Position numbers and translations under genes: made by a program. A stretch of DNA of 37,596 nucleotides from a virus, in the IMG/VR virus record IMGVR_UViG_3300019927_000129, positions 1-37,596 of that record. One strand, given 5' to 3'. This document shows, piece by piece, positions 21,482-29,504 of the stretch. The notes below the pieces were generated by a model. That model did not search any database. It saw only the letters and a list, made by a program, of their open reading frames with translations, and was not told where the DNA came from. Position 1 is the first letter of the stretch; each line of letters starts with the position of its first letter.

Positions 21482-24186
21482 TGAGTGACTACGAAAACAT
21501 CCCGGAAACGCTCCGAGATCGCGAGCAGTGGCTCTATTGGAACGGCTCGAACGATACGCCACGAGCTCCGCTGGATAGCCCAAACGCCGAGTACGGTTGT
21601 TCGTGGCCCGATCCGGAGACATGGCTGCCGTTCGATGAGGTGCAGGAGAACGCCCAGAAGGTTCCTGACGCTGGCATCGGATTCGTCAACGCGAGAGATA
21701 ACGACGACTACGCGCGGGGGCTCATCGGCTCGATCGACATTGACGGTGCGGCGGACGATGACGGCCGCGCTCGGGATTGGGTGCCGTCACTCGCACCGTT
21801 CTCCGAGCGAGATGCCTATCAGGAGTGGTCGCCAAGCGAGCAGGGGCTCCGAATACCCGTCATCGGCCTCGACGTGCCGGAGTGGTGGTCGGATTTCGAC
21901 AACATCGACGGCGAACACAAGGGCGTTGAGGTTCTGACAAACAAGTTCTCGACCTACACGGGTAACAAGCTCCGCGGCTCAGGCGATGCGGTCGTGGAAT
22001 ACGGCGACTGGTTGGACGACTGGCTGCGCGAAGTCTACAAGGAGCTTGAGGGCGAGGACCCGCTGGCTGACGACAGTGTCGACAGCGACGCCGACGAGTA
22101 CACGACAAACGACGAGTGGTTAACCGAGGAGGCGGCCGAGGAGGCCTTGGAGGCAATCAATGCCGACTGTGGATACGATACGTGGAAAGATGTCGGTATG
22201 GCGCTGGTCAACCACTTCGGGACTGCCCGCGGTGGTTCGTTGTTCAAGCAGTGGAGTCGTAGCGGAACAAAATGGGACAGCAGCGCTGAAGACCAAGCCG
22301 AGCGAATCATCAGCGACGCCTCAAATTACAACTATGACGCTGGCACGCTTGTTCATCACGCCACCAGCCACGGCTGGGATGCGAGTGCGGCGGCACGCGA
22401 GTACGGCAGTGCGACACGGTCTGACGGAGGCGCGACGGCCGTCTCACCATCCGAGATCGAGACCGAGCAGCCAGAGTCACCTGATCGGCGCGACTGGACG
22501 GTGGATCCTGTCAGTGTGCTGGAGCTCGCAGCTCGAGACCCGCTACACCCGCTTGACTATGATGATGAGGGTGGGTTCGACGGTTCCATACGGGACATCC
22601 GAACCGCCGAGCGGGCTAACTACGTCTGGCAACTCGCGAAGAAGACCGGGGATGACGACATCCTCGCCCAGCACAAGGGCCCGATCTATTCTTATCAGGA
22701 CGGCGTCTGGCGCGACGATGACGGCGAGCGGATGCGCCAGATAGCTGGCCAGTCCCTCGACATCGGGTTCTCAAAAGCCGTTGTCAATGAGCTTGAGGAG
22801 CAGGTTCGAAAGGACCGGATGAAGCGACCAGACGAACTCGGGGCGCCAGATGCTACTATCATGTGCGAGAACGGTTTGCTGGACCTCTTGACCAAGGAAG
22901 TCACACCGGCCAAGCCTGACCATCACGCGCTCGCGAAGATACCAACAGAATATAACCCCGACGCGGACTGTCCGCGGTGGGAGGAGTTCGTCAATGAGTC
23001 AGTGGATACTGAGGAGGAACGGCTGAAGCTTCAGGAGTACGCAGGCTACACGCTCTGGCGGCACTCGCAGGACTTCGGCAAGGCGATGTTCCTCGTCGGA
23101 CCCACCGACTCGGGGAAAGGGACAGCTTTGAAGGCGCTCAAACAGGTGCTCGGACGAGACAATGTCGCGGCGGAGTCACTGCACGACCTGATCCAAACAC
23201 GCTGGGGGACGGCACAGCTGTACGGCAACATCGCCAACGTTCGAAACGAGGTGACACCGTCAGGCCTTGGTGAGGTGCAGAAGTTCAAGGAACTTACCGG
23301 CGGCGAGGACGAAGTCTCGGCCGAGTTCAAGGGCCAAGACAAGTTCCAGTTCGTCGTCACACAGAAATTTCTGTTCTCGACTAACGAAGTGCCGACCATC
23401 CAGAACGCCGACGAAGCGTTTTACAACCGCCTATTGTTCGTACGCTTCCCGAACACTGTCCCACCAGAAGAACAGGACAAGCAACTGCTCGATAAGCTCG
23501 CTGAGGAAAAGTCGGGTATTCTCAACTGGATGCTCGAGGGCTTGGAGCGTCTCCTTGAGCAGGGGCAGTTTACCGGCGAACGGACGACGACTGGCAAGAA
23601 AGAAATCTGCGACGCGTTTGGTGGTGTTATCGACCGTTTTGTCCACAACTGCCTGATGGTCACCGGCGATGAAGAGGACGCTGTCTCTAAAAGTGACCTG
23701 CACGATCTCGCGAAGGCGTACGCTGACGACATTGACAAAGAGCCTGAATGGAACAAGCAGTCCGGCTTCACCCAGCAGATCGGCAACCAGCGCGGTATCA
23801 GCCAAGGGCAGAAGCGAATTGAGGGGCAGAACAACAAGGTGTTCGTCGGTGTCCGTGTCAAGCCTGAATTCGTTTACCGGTACGACATGGACATCAAAGC
23901 TGTCAGTGGGTCGAACGACGACACACGGAACAACGGCCTCAACAACTATCGCGACGACGACGTCCGACCTGGCTACGATTCCTCACAGGAAACTGACGTC
24001 TGCGCGCTCATCCTGAAAACCGTTCGTGCCTACGACGGCGCACACGGGATGCCTCACGACGAGCTCGTTGACGAACTCAACAGTCGCGGCCTCGACGAGG
24101 ACACCGCGGAGTCGAAGATCAGGAAAGTTCGCCACGAGCGTGGAGACATCTTTGAACCAGAGTCCGGCCACTACCGCGTAACGTAA
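21481..24186 (+). CDS. Primase-helicase (D5/P4-type superfamily 3)
   Basis: A 901-residue multidomain replication protein. The N-terminal 1 to about 200 has a primase-like SIDIDG acidic motif (residues about 82-87) and EQGLRIPV. A PriCT-2-like helical domain is at about 220-300 (YDTWKDVGMALVNHFG). A D5_N-like linker follows, then an SF3 ATPase with Walker A GPTDSGKGT (540-548), the stretch NIANVRNEV and sensor FLFSTNEVP (Asn635). The C-terminal part of about 830-900 is a winged helix (MPHDELVDELNSRG). Such proteins start and unwind replication forks in viruses and plasmids. The start is a TAATG overlap. Together with the repeats just downstream it marks this as the replication locus. Confidence 0.93.
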   Translation: MSDYENIPETLRDREQWLYWNGSNDTPRAPLDSPNAEYGCSWPDPETWLPFDEVQENAQKVPDAGIGFVNARDNDDYARGLIGSIDIDGAADDDGRARDWVPSLAPFSERDAYQEWSPSEQGLRIPVIGLDVPEWWSDFDNIDGEHKGVEVLTNKFSTYTGNKLRGSGDAVVEYGDWLDDWLREVYKELEGEDPLADDSVDSDADEYTTNDEWLTEEAAEEALEAINADCGYDTWKDVGMALVNHFGTARGGSLFKQWSRSGTKWDSSAEDQAERIISDASNYNYDAGTLVHHATSHGWDASAAAREYGSATRSDGGATAVSPSEIETEQPESPDRRDWTVDPVSVLELAARDPLHPLDYDDEGGFDGSIRDIRTAERANYVWQLAKKTGDDDILAQHKGPIYSYQDGVWRDDDGERMRQIAGQSLDIGFSKAVVNELEEQVRKDRMKRPDELGAPDATIMCENGLLDLLTKEVTPAKPDHHALAKIPTEYNPDADCPRWEEFVNESVDTEEERLKLQEYAGYTLWRHSQDFGKAMFLVGPTDSGKGTALKALKQVLGRDNVAAESLHDLIQTRWGTAQLYGNIANVRNEVTPSGLGEVQKFKELTGGEDEVSAEFKGQDKFQFVVTQKFLFSTNEVPTIQNADEAFYNRLLFVRFPNTVPPEEQDKQLLDKLAEEKSGILNWMLEGLERLLEQGQFTGERTTTGKKEICDAFGGVIDRFVHNCLMVTGDEEDAVSKSDLHDLAKAYADDIDKEPEWNKQSGFTQQIGNQRGISQGQKRIEGQNNKVFVGVRVKPEFVYRYDMDIKAVSGSNDDTRNNGLNNYRDDDVRPGYDSSQETDVCALILKTVRAYDGAHGMPHDELVDELNSRGLDEDTAESKIRKVRHERGDIFEPESGHYRVT

Positions 24187-24228
24187 GTCGCCGTTTTTTC
24201 GCTTCTGACTTTCCTCGATAGCCGATAG

Positions 24229-24409
24229 TGTAACGGTTTTTCTGCCGATGTAACGGTCCCCCGTTACAGACTTACCGCCGCGCCGTATGGCTGTTTCTCT
24301 ATTGTTGTAACGATGTAACGGTTTGCTTCATATCTTTCGCGTACGAGTCGCGCGCACACGCCCGCGCACACACGGAGCCGAAGCGGGACAGAGACCGTTA
24401 CATCGTTAC
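24229..24409. repeat. TGTAACGGT repeat cluster, candidate replication origin
   Basis: TGTAACGGT occurs at 24229-24237, 24249-24257 and 24314-24322, with close variants at 24306-24313 and inverted at 24261-24268. The 16-mer GTAACGATGTAACGGT (24307-24322) is repeated as a perfect inverted copy at 24394-24409, 71 bases away. The array starts 43 bases after the primase-helicase stop. Paired and tandem iterons next to a replication initiator gene are the normal look of plasmid and viral origins. That these are bound by the primase-helicase or by the viral winged-helix proteins is inference. Confidence 0.7.
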
Positions 24410-24633
24410 GCCATCCGCCCACCATTATCCGACGACTCAACGCACGCGCGACCTGACACGCTGTCCACGGCTCTGGTGGTACCGCTGGGTAACATTTAAC
24501 ACGACAACGATCGTCTATTCATATGGTGAGCGGTGGTCTTGCCTGGCGGCACACGCCGTCGGCACCACTGTTTTTGCGAGACGTCGATCGACGAGCGACA
24601 GCTGCGGTTCGCTTCCGTTGACGGCCACCGTCT

Positions 24634-24676
24634 CTTAACCAACACGCGGTCAGGGGGCGCCCTGCTGTTGGTTAAG
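24634..24676. repeat. Dispersed long inverted repeat, copy 3
   Basis: CTTAACCAACA (24634-24644) and TGTTGGTTAAG (24666-24676) are perfect 11-bp arms with a 21-base spacer (23 between the 9-bp cores, one less than in the other copies). It lies 34 bases before the TATA box of the packaging module. Confidence 0.9.
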
Positions 24677-24680
24677 TATT

Positions 24681-24694
24681 GTTAACCGGTTAAC
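24681..24694. promoter_or_regulatory. 14-bp palindrome GTTAACCGGTTAAC before the late promoter
   Basis: A perfect palindrome between inverted repeat copy 3 and the TATA element, built from two inverted GGTTAA units that also form part of the long repeat arms. It is a likely operator for a dimeric regulator of the packaging module. Confidence 0.6.
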
Positions 24695-24710
24695 CACGGC
24701 TCCGGTGGAA

Positions 24711-24719
24711 AACTTTATG
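24711..24719 (+). promoter_or_regulatory. TATA element of the packaging/head module promoter
   Basis: AACTTTATG preceded by GGTGGAA, a good match to a haloarchaeal BRE-TATA pair. Transcription would start near 24738. The next confident gene starts at 24852, giving a leader of about 110 bases with a possible 30-codon GTG frame. Confidence 0.6.
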
Positions 24720-24851
24720 CCCCGGGCGCGCGTACGTGTGAACAACTCCCCGACAGTCACGGCACCAGCCCGCGAGGGCCGGTCGCGGTCGCCGCCCGCG
24801 ATCGCCACGACGACCCCGAGAGTGGGATGAGGTCGGGGGACTCTTTTCGTT

Positions 24852-25307
24852 ATGACCACAGGCATCTACGAGTCAGACGTGCTGGGCGCGCCAGACGTCT
24901 GCAGCAACTGCTTTTCGCTGATCAAGCTCGAGCGCATCGACCAGGCGAAAGCGCGCCAGCCCGTGTCAGCGGCGGAGCGCGAGCTGGCCTCGACGTACGA
25001 GCGCAACGAGCTGACGACCGAGGTCGGCTACGGGCCAGGCGAGGAGCCGGCGCACTCCGCCGGCGTCTTCTGCCAGTGCGGTATGGAGAGCGCTCGGGAG
25101 CGGATCTGGGACGGTGACGACGTCGACCGCAACCGCTTCAAGGAGCTCCTGAAGAACCTGGTCCGGACGCTCGACAGCAAGGGGGTCGACCTCAAGAAAG
25201 ACGAGACGGCGGCATACGCGCTCGCTGGATACGATCAGGACATCGGCATCGACGAAGCGCTCGCGACGGCGGTCGACGCGGGCGTGGTCGCCAACATCAA
25301 CGCATGA
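24852..25307 (+). CDS. Zinc-binding protein at the start of the packaging module
   Basis: A 151-residue protein with Cys17-x2-Cys20 (VCSNCFS) and Cys74-x-Cys76 (FCQCGM), a split zinc site. A helical C-terminal domain (about 90-150) follows with the pattern RFKELLKNLVRTLDSKG and a repeat-like DIGIDEALATAVDAGVV. It is the first gene after the late promoter and overlaps the phosphoesterase gene by four bases. I do not recognise the exact family; a DNA-associated role before the terminase genes is inferred. Confidence 0.65.
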   Translation: MTTGIYESDVLGAPDVCSNCFSLIKLERIDQAKARQPVSAAERELASTYERNELTTEVGYGPGEEPAHSAGVFCQCGMESARERIWDGDDVDRNRFKELLKNLVRTLDSKGVDLKKDETAAYALAGYDQDIGIDEALATAVDAGVVANINA

Positions 25308-26464
25308 CAGACACACCAGATTTCACAGACCGCCAGCGCGAGTTCCTCTCGCACCTTCCGGCGTCGACGGGGGCGCTGGCTGAGGAATTGAACGTCGCTG
25401 CGACAACCGTCGAGGATCATCGGAACGCCATTCAAGAGAAGGGCGTCGTTCTTGACTACGACCGCAGCGCGAATCGCTGGTACATCGCCGACGAGCGGGC
25501 TCCGAAACTGCGACGGATATCGACTCAGCACAAGCAGTCGAAGACTCGCGAGGCGAACGAGCTTATCGAGGCAGAGGAGTCGGTCCTTCTTCGCCGCCTC
25601 AATCACAACGAACCGCTGTCGGCGCCGCCGCGATCGGAGCCCAGCCACGAGACGTTCTGCGCAGTTCTGGGCGACCTGCACTTCGGCGACCTTGTCGAGG
25701 CAGACGACGGGACGGTCCTTTACGACACGGAGACGGCGCGCGACGCGGTCCGGACGTACGCCGAGCAGTGCCTCAAGATTGCGGAAATGCAGTCGGAGCT
25801 GGTCGACTTCGACGACTGTTATCTGTTTCTTCTCGGAGACATCGCGACTGGGATGGCCGTGTACGAGGGCCAACATCACGACATCGAGAGCCACCTCGCC
25901 GACCAGGTCTCCGCTGGCGTCGACGCGCTGCACGAGCTGGTCGTGACGCTCGCCGACCGCTTCGAGACAGTGCAGGTCCGAGCGGTGCTCGGCAACCACG
26001 GGACGGACCGCGCGGCGGCCTCGCGTGGGGCGAATACGGACCTCATCGTCTACCGGTGGCTGGACGACGCGCTCCGTCGCGACGACGTCGACAACGTCGA
26101 TATCGAGATCGCGGAGGCGACACACCATCTCAACACGCAGGTTCGCGACTGGCGGTTCCATATCCGACACGGCCAGGACGGCCAGCGCCACGTCGACAAG
26201 ACAGCGGCCTCCGGTCGCGACTGGCGCGGCTGGCTCGAGGCGCACGACTTCGACGTCGCCCTACGCGGACACTGGCACGACCCGTCGGTCGACTACGTCC
26301 TCAACCGCTACCCCGTGATCACAGCGCCGAGTCCGAAGCCTGGCGCCGAGTTTATCGAGCGGATGGGGCATCCTGACGTCAGCCGTCGAAAGCATCTCGG
26401 CTGGGCGTTCGGAACGAGCGACGGCCGCCGGACGACCTTCGAGTACCTGATTGACGATCAGTGA
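25304..26464 (+). CDS. HTH-metallophosphoesterase (MRE11/SbcD-like fold)
   Basis: A 386-residue fusion. Residues 8-62 form an HTH domain (TGALAEELNVAATTVEDHRN), and residues about 117-370 a calcineurin-like phosphoesterase. All metal motifs are visible: Asp124-x-His126 (GDLHFGD), Asp179 (LLGDIATG), Asn231-His232 (GNHGTDR), His289 (RHGQDG) and His323-x-His325 (GHWHDP). Related enzymes are nucleases or phosphodiesterases acting on DNA ends. With a DNA-binding domain in front and the terminase genes behind, processing of replicating or packaged DNA is likely. The start ATG overlaps the previous stop. Confidence 0.88.
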   Translation: MTDTPDFTDRQREFLSHLPASTGALAEELNVAATTVEDHRNAIQEKGVVLDYDRSANRWYIADERAPKLRRISTQHKQSKTREANELIEAEESVLLRRLNHNEPLSAPPRSEPSHETFCAVLGDLHFGDLVEADDGTVLYDTETARDAVRTYAEQCLKIAEMQSELVDFDDCYLFLLGDIATGMAVYEGQHHDIESHLADQVSAGVDALHELVVTLADRFETVQVRAVLGNHGTDRAAASRGANTDLIVYRWLDDALRRDDVDNVDIEIAEATHHLNTQVRDWRFHIRHGQDGQRHVDKTAASGRDWRGWLEAHDFDVALRGHWHDPSVDYVLNRYPVITAPSPKPGAEFIERMGHPDVSRRKHLGWAFGTSDGRRTTFEYLIDDQ

Positions 26465-26469
26465 TTTTC

Positions 26470-26586
26470 ATGACCACCGAACTCGCCCTTTCACGACTGC
26501 AGCAAGCCGACGCGAACGCCCACGGCGTCGTCCTCGAGACGGGGACCGCCTGGCTCCCGCGGAGTATCTGGGGGCCCAACCGATGA
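26470..26586 (+). CDS. Small protein (38 residues)
   Basis: ATG 26470 to TGA 26584-26586, starting MTTELALSRLQQADANAHG. It fits exactly between two genes, with an ATGA overlap at its end, and its composition is plausible. No motif is visible. Confidence 0.5.
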   Translation: MTTELALSRLQQADANAHGVVLETGTAWLPRSIWGPNR

Positions 26587-26807
26587 ACGACGAGCTGGTC
26601 GCGGCGGCCGAAGACGTCGTCGCCGACCTCGCCGAACGGCGGTCGTACTGCAAGTCTCGCGACATCGCCCGCCAGTTGGACCGTGACTACGCGCCGCAGC
26701 AGATGTCGCACGTCATGGCCTCACTTCGAGATCGCGGTGTTGTTGAAAAGTGGAATAGCGGGACAACTGGCGCGACCTGGCTGATAACCGAGACGAATGG
26801 ATCATGA
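26583..26807 (+). CDS. Small winged-helix protein (74 residues)
   Basis: A compact helix-turn-helix protein from ATG 26583 (ATGA overlap). It has CKSRDIARQLDRDYAPQQMS as recognition helices, then VMASLRDRGVVEKW and a wing strand TTGATWLI. It could be a repressor or activator of the late genes; its target is unknown. Confidence 0.7.
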   Translation: MNDELVAAAEDVVADLAERRSYCKSRDIARQLDRDYAPQQMSHVMASLRDRGVVEKWNSGTTGATWLITETNGS

Positions 26808-27136
26808 GCCACGCACAAACTCCCGACCGGCCGTGGTACTGCACGGATGGGATGGTCGACGACTGGGTCACGGTCGAGCGGCGCGGTGGGGATCTTAAAA
26901 TGCTTAAAGCGCTGAAAATCATCCGCGCCATTATCGTCAACATCGGTGTGAGCGTGATCGCGTTGTTCGCGCTGACGTCGGGTGGGGATCCGACAATCAT
27001 CCCGGCGCTCGCGCTTGTCATCCTCGGAGCGTACAACGGAGTTGAGTACTCCGATTACCAGGCGCTCGTCCAAGCCATCGCTGAGGTACAGGCCTCCGAG
27101 ACAGAGACCGACACAGAGAATGACAATGCCCGGTAA
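26804..27136 (+). CDS. Two-span membrane protein, holin-like candidate
   Basis: A 110-residue protein with two hydrophobic helices at about 40-58 (IRAIIVNIGVSVIALFAL) and 65-82 (TIIPALALVILGAYNGVEY), and an acidic C-terminal tail. The start overlaps the previous stop. Size and topology are holin-like, and late-module position agrees, but haloarchaeal viruses usually lack recognisable lysis genes and no endolysin is seen here. Confidence 0.6.
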   Translation: MSHAQTPDRPWYCTDGMVDDWVTVERRGGDLKMLKALKIIRAIIVNIGVSVIALFALTSGGDPTIIPALALVILGAYNGVEYSDYQALVQAIAEVQASETETDTENDNAR

Positions 27137-27269
27137 CAAGCTCGAATCCTCCGACGTCGACTGCCGGAAGTACTACCAGTGTGACCACTGCGACGCTGTC
27201 CGCGCGACTGAGGAGGGGCTTGAAAACCATTACCAGCTCAAGCACTCGGCCGAGGTGAGCGACGAGTGA
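27126..27269 (+). CDS. C2H2 zinc-finger microprotein (47 residues)
   Basis: ATG 27126, with a classical finger Cys19-x2-Cys22-x12-His35-x4-His40 (CDHCDAVRATEEGLENHYQL, then KH). The gene overlaps both neighbours. Such single-finger proteins are common in haloarchaea and their viruses and probably bind DNA. Confidence 0.7.
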   Translation: MPGNKLESSDVDCRKYYQCDHCDAVRATEEGLENHYQLKHSAEVSDE

Positions 27270-27523
27270 CCAACCCCGTTATCGCACTGGTCGAGAACCC
27301 GTCCGCCGCGCTTGCGGATGCCGGCTGGGCGCTGATTCTGCTGGCGGCGCTCGTCGCGACGTGGTGGGCGGCCGGTCGGAACCTTCTCTGGCTCGACGAC
27401 CGCTGGCGCGACGGGTGGCTGTTCCTGCCGCCGCTCGGGTACGCGGCCCGGACGGTAGCGCTGCTGATCGTCGTCGCGATCGACTGCTGGCTGCTGGCAG
27501 CGCTTGTCGCACTCCTCGGCTGA
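27266..27523 (+). CDS. Multi-span small membrane protein
   Basis: An 85-residue protein starting at GTG 27266 (GTGA overlap). Hydrophobic segments are at about 20-38 (GWALILLAALVATWWAAG), 48-60 and 62-84 (RTVALLIVVAIDCWLLAALV), giving two or three membrane spans. With the gene at 26804 it forms a pair of small membrane proteins directly before the terminase, a candidate holin/antiholin-type pair. No sequence motif proves this. Confidence 0.6.
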   Translation: MTNPVIALVENPSAALADAGWALILLAALVATWWAAGRNLLWLDDRWRDGWLFLPPLGYAARTVALLIVVAIDCWLLAALVALLG

Positions 27524-27669
27524 TTATGATCAGTTTCAGTACGGGCCGTTCGGTGCCGCCAACAGCCCCATGCGGTGCCGATACCCGCTCGAGCCGGTCG
27601 GTTTTCCACGGGGCTTTCTCGGCCGGCGAGGAGACGCGGCCCAACACTCGTTTTGATACCTGACAGACC

Positions 27670-28158
27670 ATGACCGAAGACATCTGCGGCTACGAAGGGA
27701 CGCACAACGGCGAGCCCTGCCAGAACTCAGTCGCTGGCGAGAATGGCCGCTGCTACATCCCGAGCCACAACGCCGCGGCTGACGGCGGGGATCCCGACGA
27801 CGTCGAGAACCCCCAGGGCCCGCCGTCGAAGTTCGATGACGTCCGCGAGGACGTGCTCGAGGCCGCCCGTATCGGCGCGTCGATGGGAGGCTGCGCTCGA
27901 GCAGCTGGCATCCACAAGAGCACGCTGTACGACTGGCTTGACGAGGACTCCGACCGCTACAAGCCCGAGTTCCAGCGGAAATTCTGGAAGGCCCGCTGGA
28001 AGGGCGAGCGACGGTATATCGAGAACCCCGACGACGTCGACAGTCGGCACGCGCAGTTCCTCCTCGAGAGGAGCTTCGGCTATACGAAAGAGCAGACCAT
28101 CGAACATGAGGGAGACGGCCTCGGTGACGTGGTCGTGAACTTCACAGACGAGGACTGA
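27670..28158 (+). CDS. terS: Terminase small subunit
   Basis: A 162-residue protein directly before the large terminase. Its N-terminal part has Cys6, Cys17, Cys28 and His33, a possible zinc site (CGYEGTHNGEPC). Residues 68-93 form a helix-turn-helix (SMGGCARAAGIHKSTLYDWL) typical of small terminases that recognise the packaging site. The basic helical segment RKFWKARWKGERR follows. It ends four bases before the large subunit gene. Between 27524 and 27669 I see no supported gene; a 45-codon frame from 27526 lacks acidic bias. Confidence 0.85.
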   Translation: MTEDICGYEGTHNGEPCQNSVAGENGRCYIPSHNAAADGGDPDDVENPQGPPSKFDDVREDVLEAARIGASMGGCARAAGIHKSTLYDWLDEDSDRYKPEFQRKFWKARWKGERRYIENPDDVDSRHAQFLLERSFGYTKEQTIEHEGDGLGDVVVNFTDED

Positions 28159-28162
28159 CATC

Positions 28163-29479
28163 ATGCCAGGCCAGCGCGTCGAACTGGACTTTGAGCCCTA
28201 CGACGAGCAGCGGGACGTCCTCGAATCGGACGCCCGGTTCCGCGTTGTCGCGGCCGGTCGCCGGTCGGGTAAGACGATGCTCGCGGGCTTCGAGACGGTC
28301 CGGCGCGCACTGCAGTCTGGCGGTAACTGGCACGGGTGGTGGGTGACGCCTGGGCACTCGATCTCGGAGACTGGCTTCACGCTCATCGACAACGCGCTTC
28401 CCGACGCGGTCGTCGCGAAGCGGAAGAGTTCGCCGCCGTTCCGACATGAGTTTGAGAACGGCGCGCGCCTGGACTACCGGACCACCGACGGCGACGCGAA
28501 CGTTTCGGTCGGGCTGGACTGGGTCGTCATGGACGAGGCGGCGAAGGGCATCCCCGAGCGCGCATGGACGCAGGAAATCCGTCCGACGCTTTCGGACACG
28601 GATGGCGACGCGATGTTCATCTCGACGCCGGACGGCAAAGGGCTGTTCCATGACATGTGGCAGCGCGGTCAGTCTGACGACCACGACGACGTCGCTTCGT
28701 GGCGGTGGGCGACCTACGCCAACCCGCATGTCCCCGATGAAGAGGTCGACGCGGCCCGGACTGACATCCCCGACCGCATCTTCCGTCAAGAGTACCTCGC
28801 GGAGTTCCTCGACGACACTGGCGGCGTCTTCGACGTTGAGCGCGCGTCGGCCGAGTACCAGCTCCCCGACGGTGTTCAACCAGCGCCGGAGGCCAACCCG
28901 CCGTATCGCGTGGCGGCCGACCTCGCGCGCTCAGAGGACTACCTCGCCATTGTCGGGCTGGGCGCTGACGGCACGGTTAGTCATCTCACGCGCGAGCGCG
29001 ACATGACGTGGCCGCAGATCCAGCGCCGGATTGAATCGGTCGCCGAGGCCCACGGCAACCCGACGGTCGCCATCGACGCGACACGGGACAACAAACTCGT
29101 GTCGGACCTGGAGGCCGACGGGATGGACCTCGAGCCCGTGACGTTCTCCGCGCAGCGTAAGCAGAGCCTCGTCGAGAATCTCGCGGCTGGCATTGAGGCC
29201 GACGAGGTCACTGTTCCGGAGCACTCTATGCTTGCGACGGAGCTGGGCGTCTTCGAGTTTGACACGACGCGCGCGGGCAACGTCCGCTACGGTGCTCCCG
29301 AGGGCCATCACGACGATACGGTCGACGCACTCGCGATGGCTTACGACCTGACGACGGGCAGCGGCGTCGCGACCGCCCGCGCCACGTTCGGCACGGAGAC
29401 GTCGTCGTCCGATACCACCGACGGCCAAACAGTGGGCGACATCCTGCCCTCAGCGGAAGAGCTTAACCAACACCGATGA
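28163..29479 (+). CDS. terL: Terminase large subunit (packaging ATPase-nuclease)
   Basis: A 438-residue protein with both terminase domains. The ATPase has Walker A GRRSGKT (residues 32-38) and Walker B VVMDEAA (Asp124-Glu125), with a following STPDGKG coupling motif. The RNase H-like nuclease has Asp253 (AADLARSEDY), Asp305 (VAIDATRDN) and Asp384 (GHHDDTVDALAMAY). It pumps DNA into the prohead and cuts it. The near-complete motif set makes it the best marker gene for placing the virus. Its last 18 bases contain the left arm of inverted repeat copy 4. The stop overlaps the next ATG. Confidence 0.95.
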   Translation: MPGQRVELDFEPYDEQRDVLESDARFRVVAAGRRSGKTMLAGFETVRRALQSGGNWHGWWVTPGHSISETGFTLIDNALPDAVVAKRKSSPPFRHEFENGARLDYRTTDGDANVSVGLDWVVMDEAAKGIPERAWTQEIRPTLSDTDGDAMFISTPDGKGLFHDMWQRGQSDDHDDVASWRWATYANPHVPDEEVDAARTDIPDRIFRQEYLAEFLDDTGGVFDVERASAEYQLPDGVQPAPEANPPYRVAADLARSEDYLAIVGLGADGTVSHLTRERDMTWPQIQRRIESVAEAHGNPTVAIDATRDNKLVSDLEADGMDLEPVTFSAQRKQSLVENLAAGIEADEVTVPEHSMLATELGVFEFDTTRAGNVRYGAPEGHHDDTVDALAMAYDLTTGSGVATARATFGTETSSSDTTDGQTVGDILPSAEELNQHR

Positions 29480-29504
29480 CTACAGGCCCGCGCTCGTTGG
29501 TTAA
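29462..29504. repeat. Dispersed long inverted repeat, copy 4 (inside coding sequence)
   Basis: TTAACCAAC (29463-29471) pairs with GTTGGTTAA (29496-29504), with 24 bases between these cores as in copies 1 and 2. The left arm is in the last codons of the terminase gene, the right arm in codons 7-9 of the next gene. Its presence in coding sequence, where codons constrain it, argues for selection on the site itself. Confidence 0.85.

Larger units (their letters stand above)
24187..24851. other. Non-coding replication/promoter region of about 665 bp
   Basis: No convincing gene. From left to right it holds TGTAACGGT repeats (24229-24409, origin candidate), a GC-poor stretch before 24530, long inverted repeat copy 3 (24634-24676), the perfect palindrome GTTAACCGGTTAAC (24681-24694), and a strong TATA element (24711-24719). 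The 30-codon frame starting with GTG 24738 lies about 27 bases after that TATA box and ends at 24830; it could be a leader peptide, but its composition is not acidic. Confidence 0.7.

Noticed and set aside
24738-24830. A 30-codon GTG frame at the expected leaderless start of the late transcript
   Set aside because: The distance from the TATA box fits, but the peptide is Pro/Arg/Thr-rich and has no support; kept only as a possible leader peptide in the region note.
24650-24865. A 71-codon minus-strand frame across the late promoter
   Set aside because: It would cover inverted repeat copy 3, the palindrome and the TATA element, and its composition is basic; the region is regulatory.
27526-27663. 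A 45-codon frame between the membrane protein and the small terminase
   Set aside because: No acidic bias, no motif and many Ser/Arg/Pro residues; it is probably intergenic.
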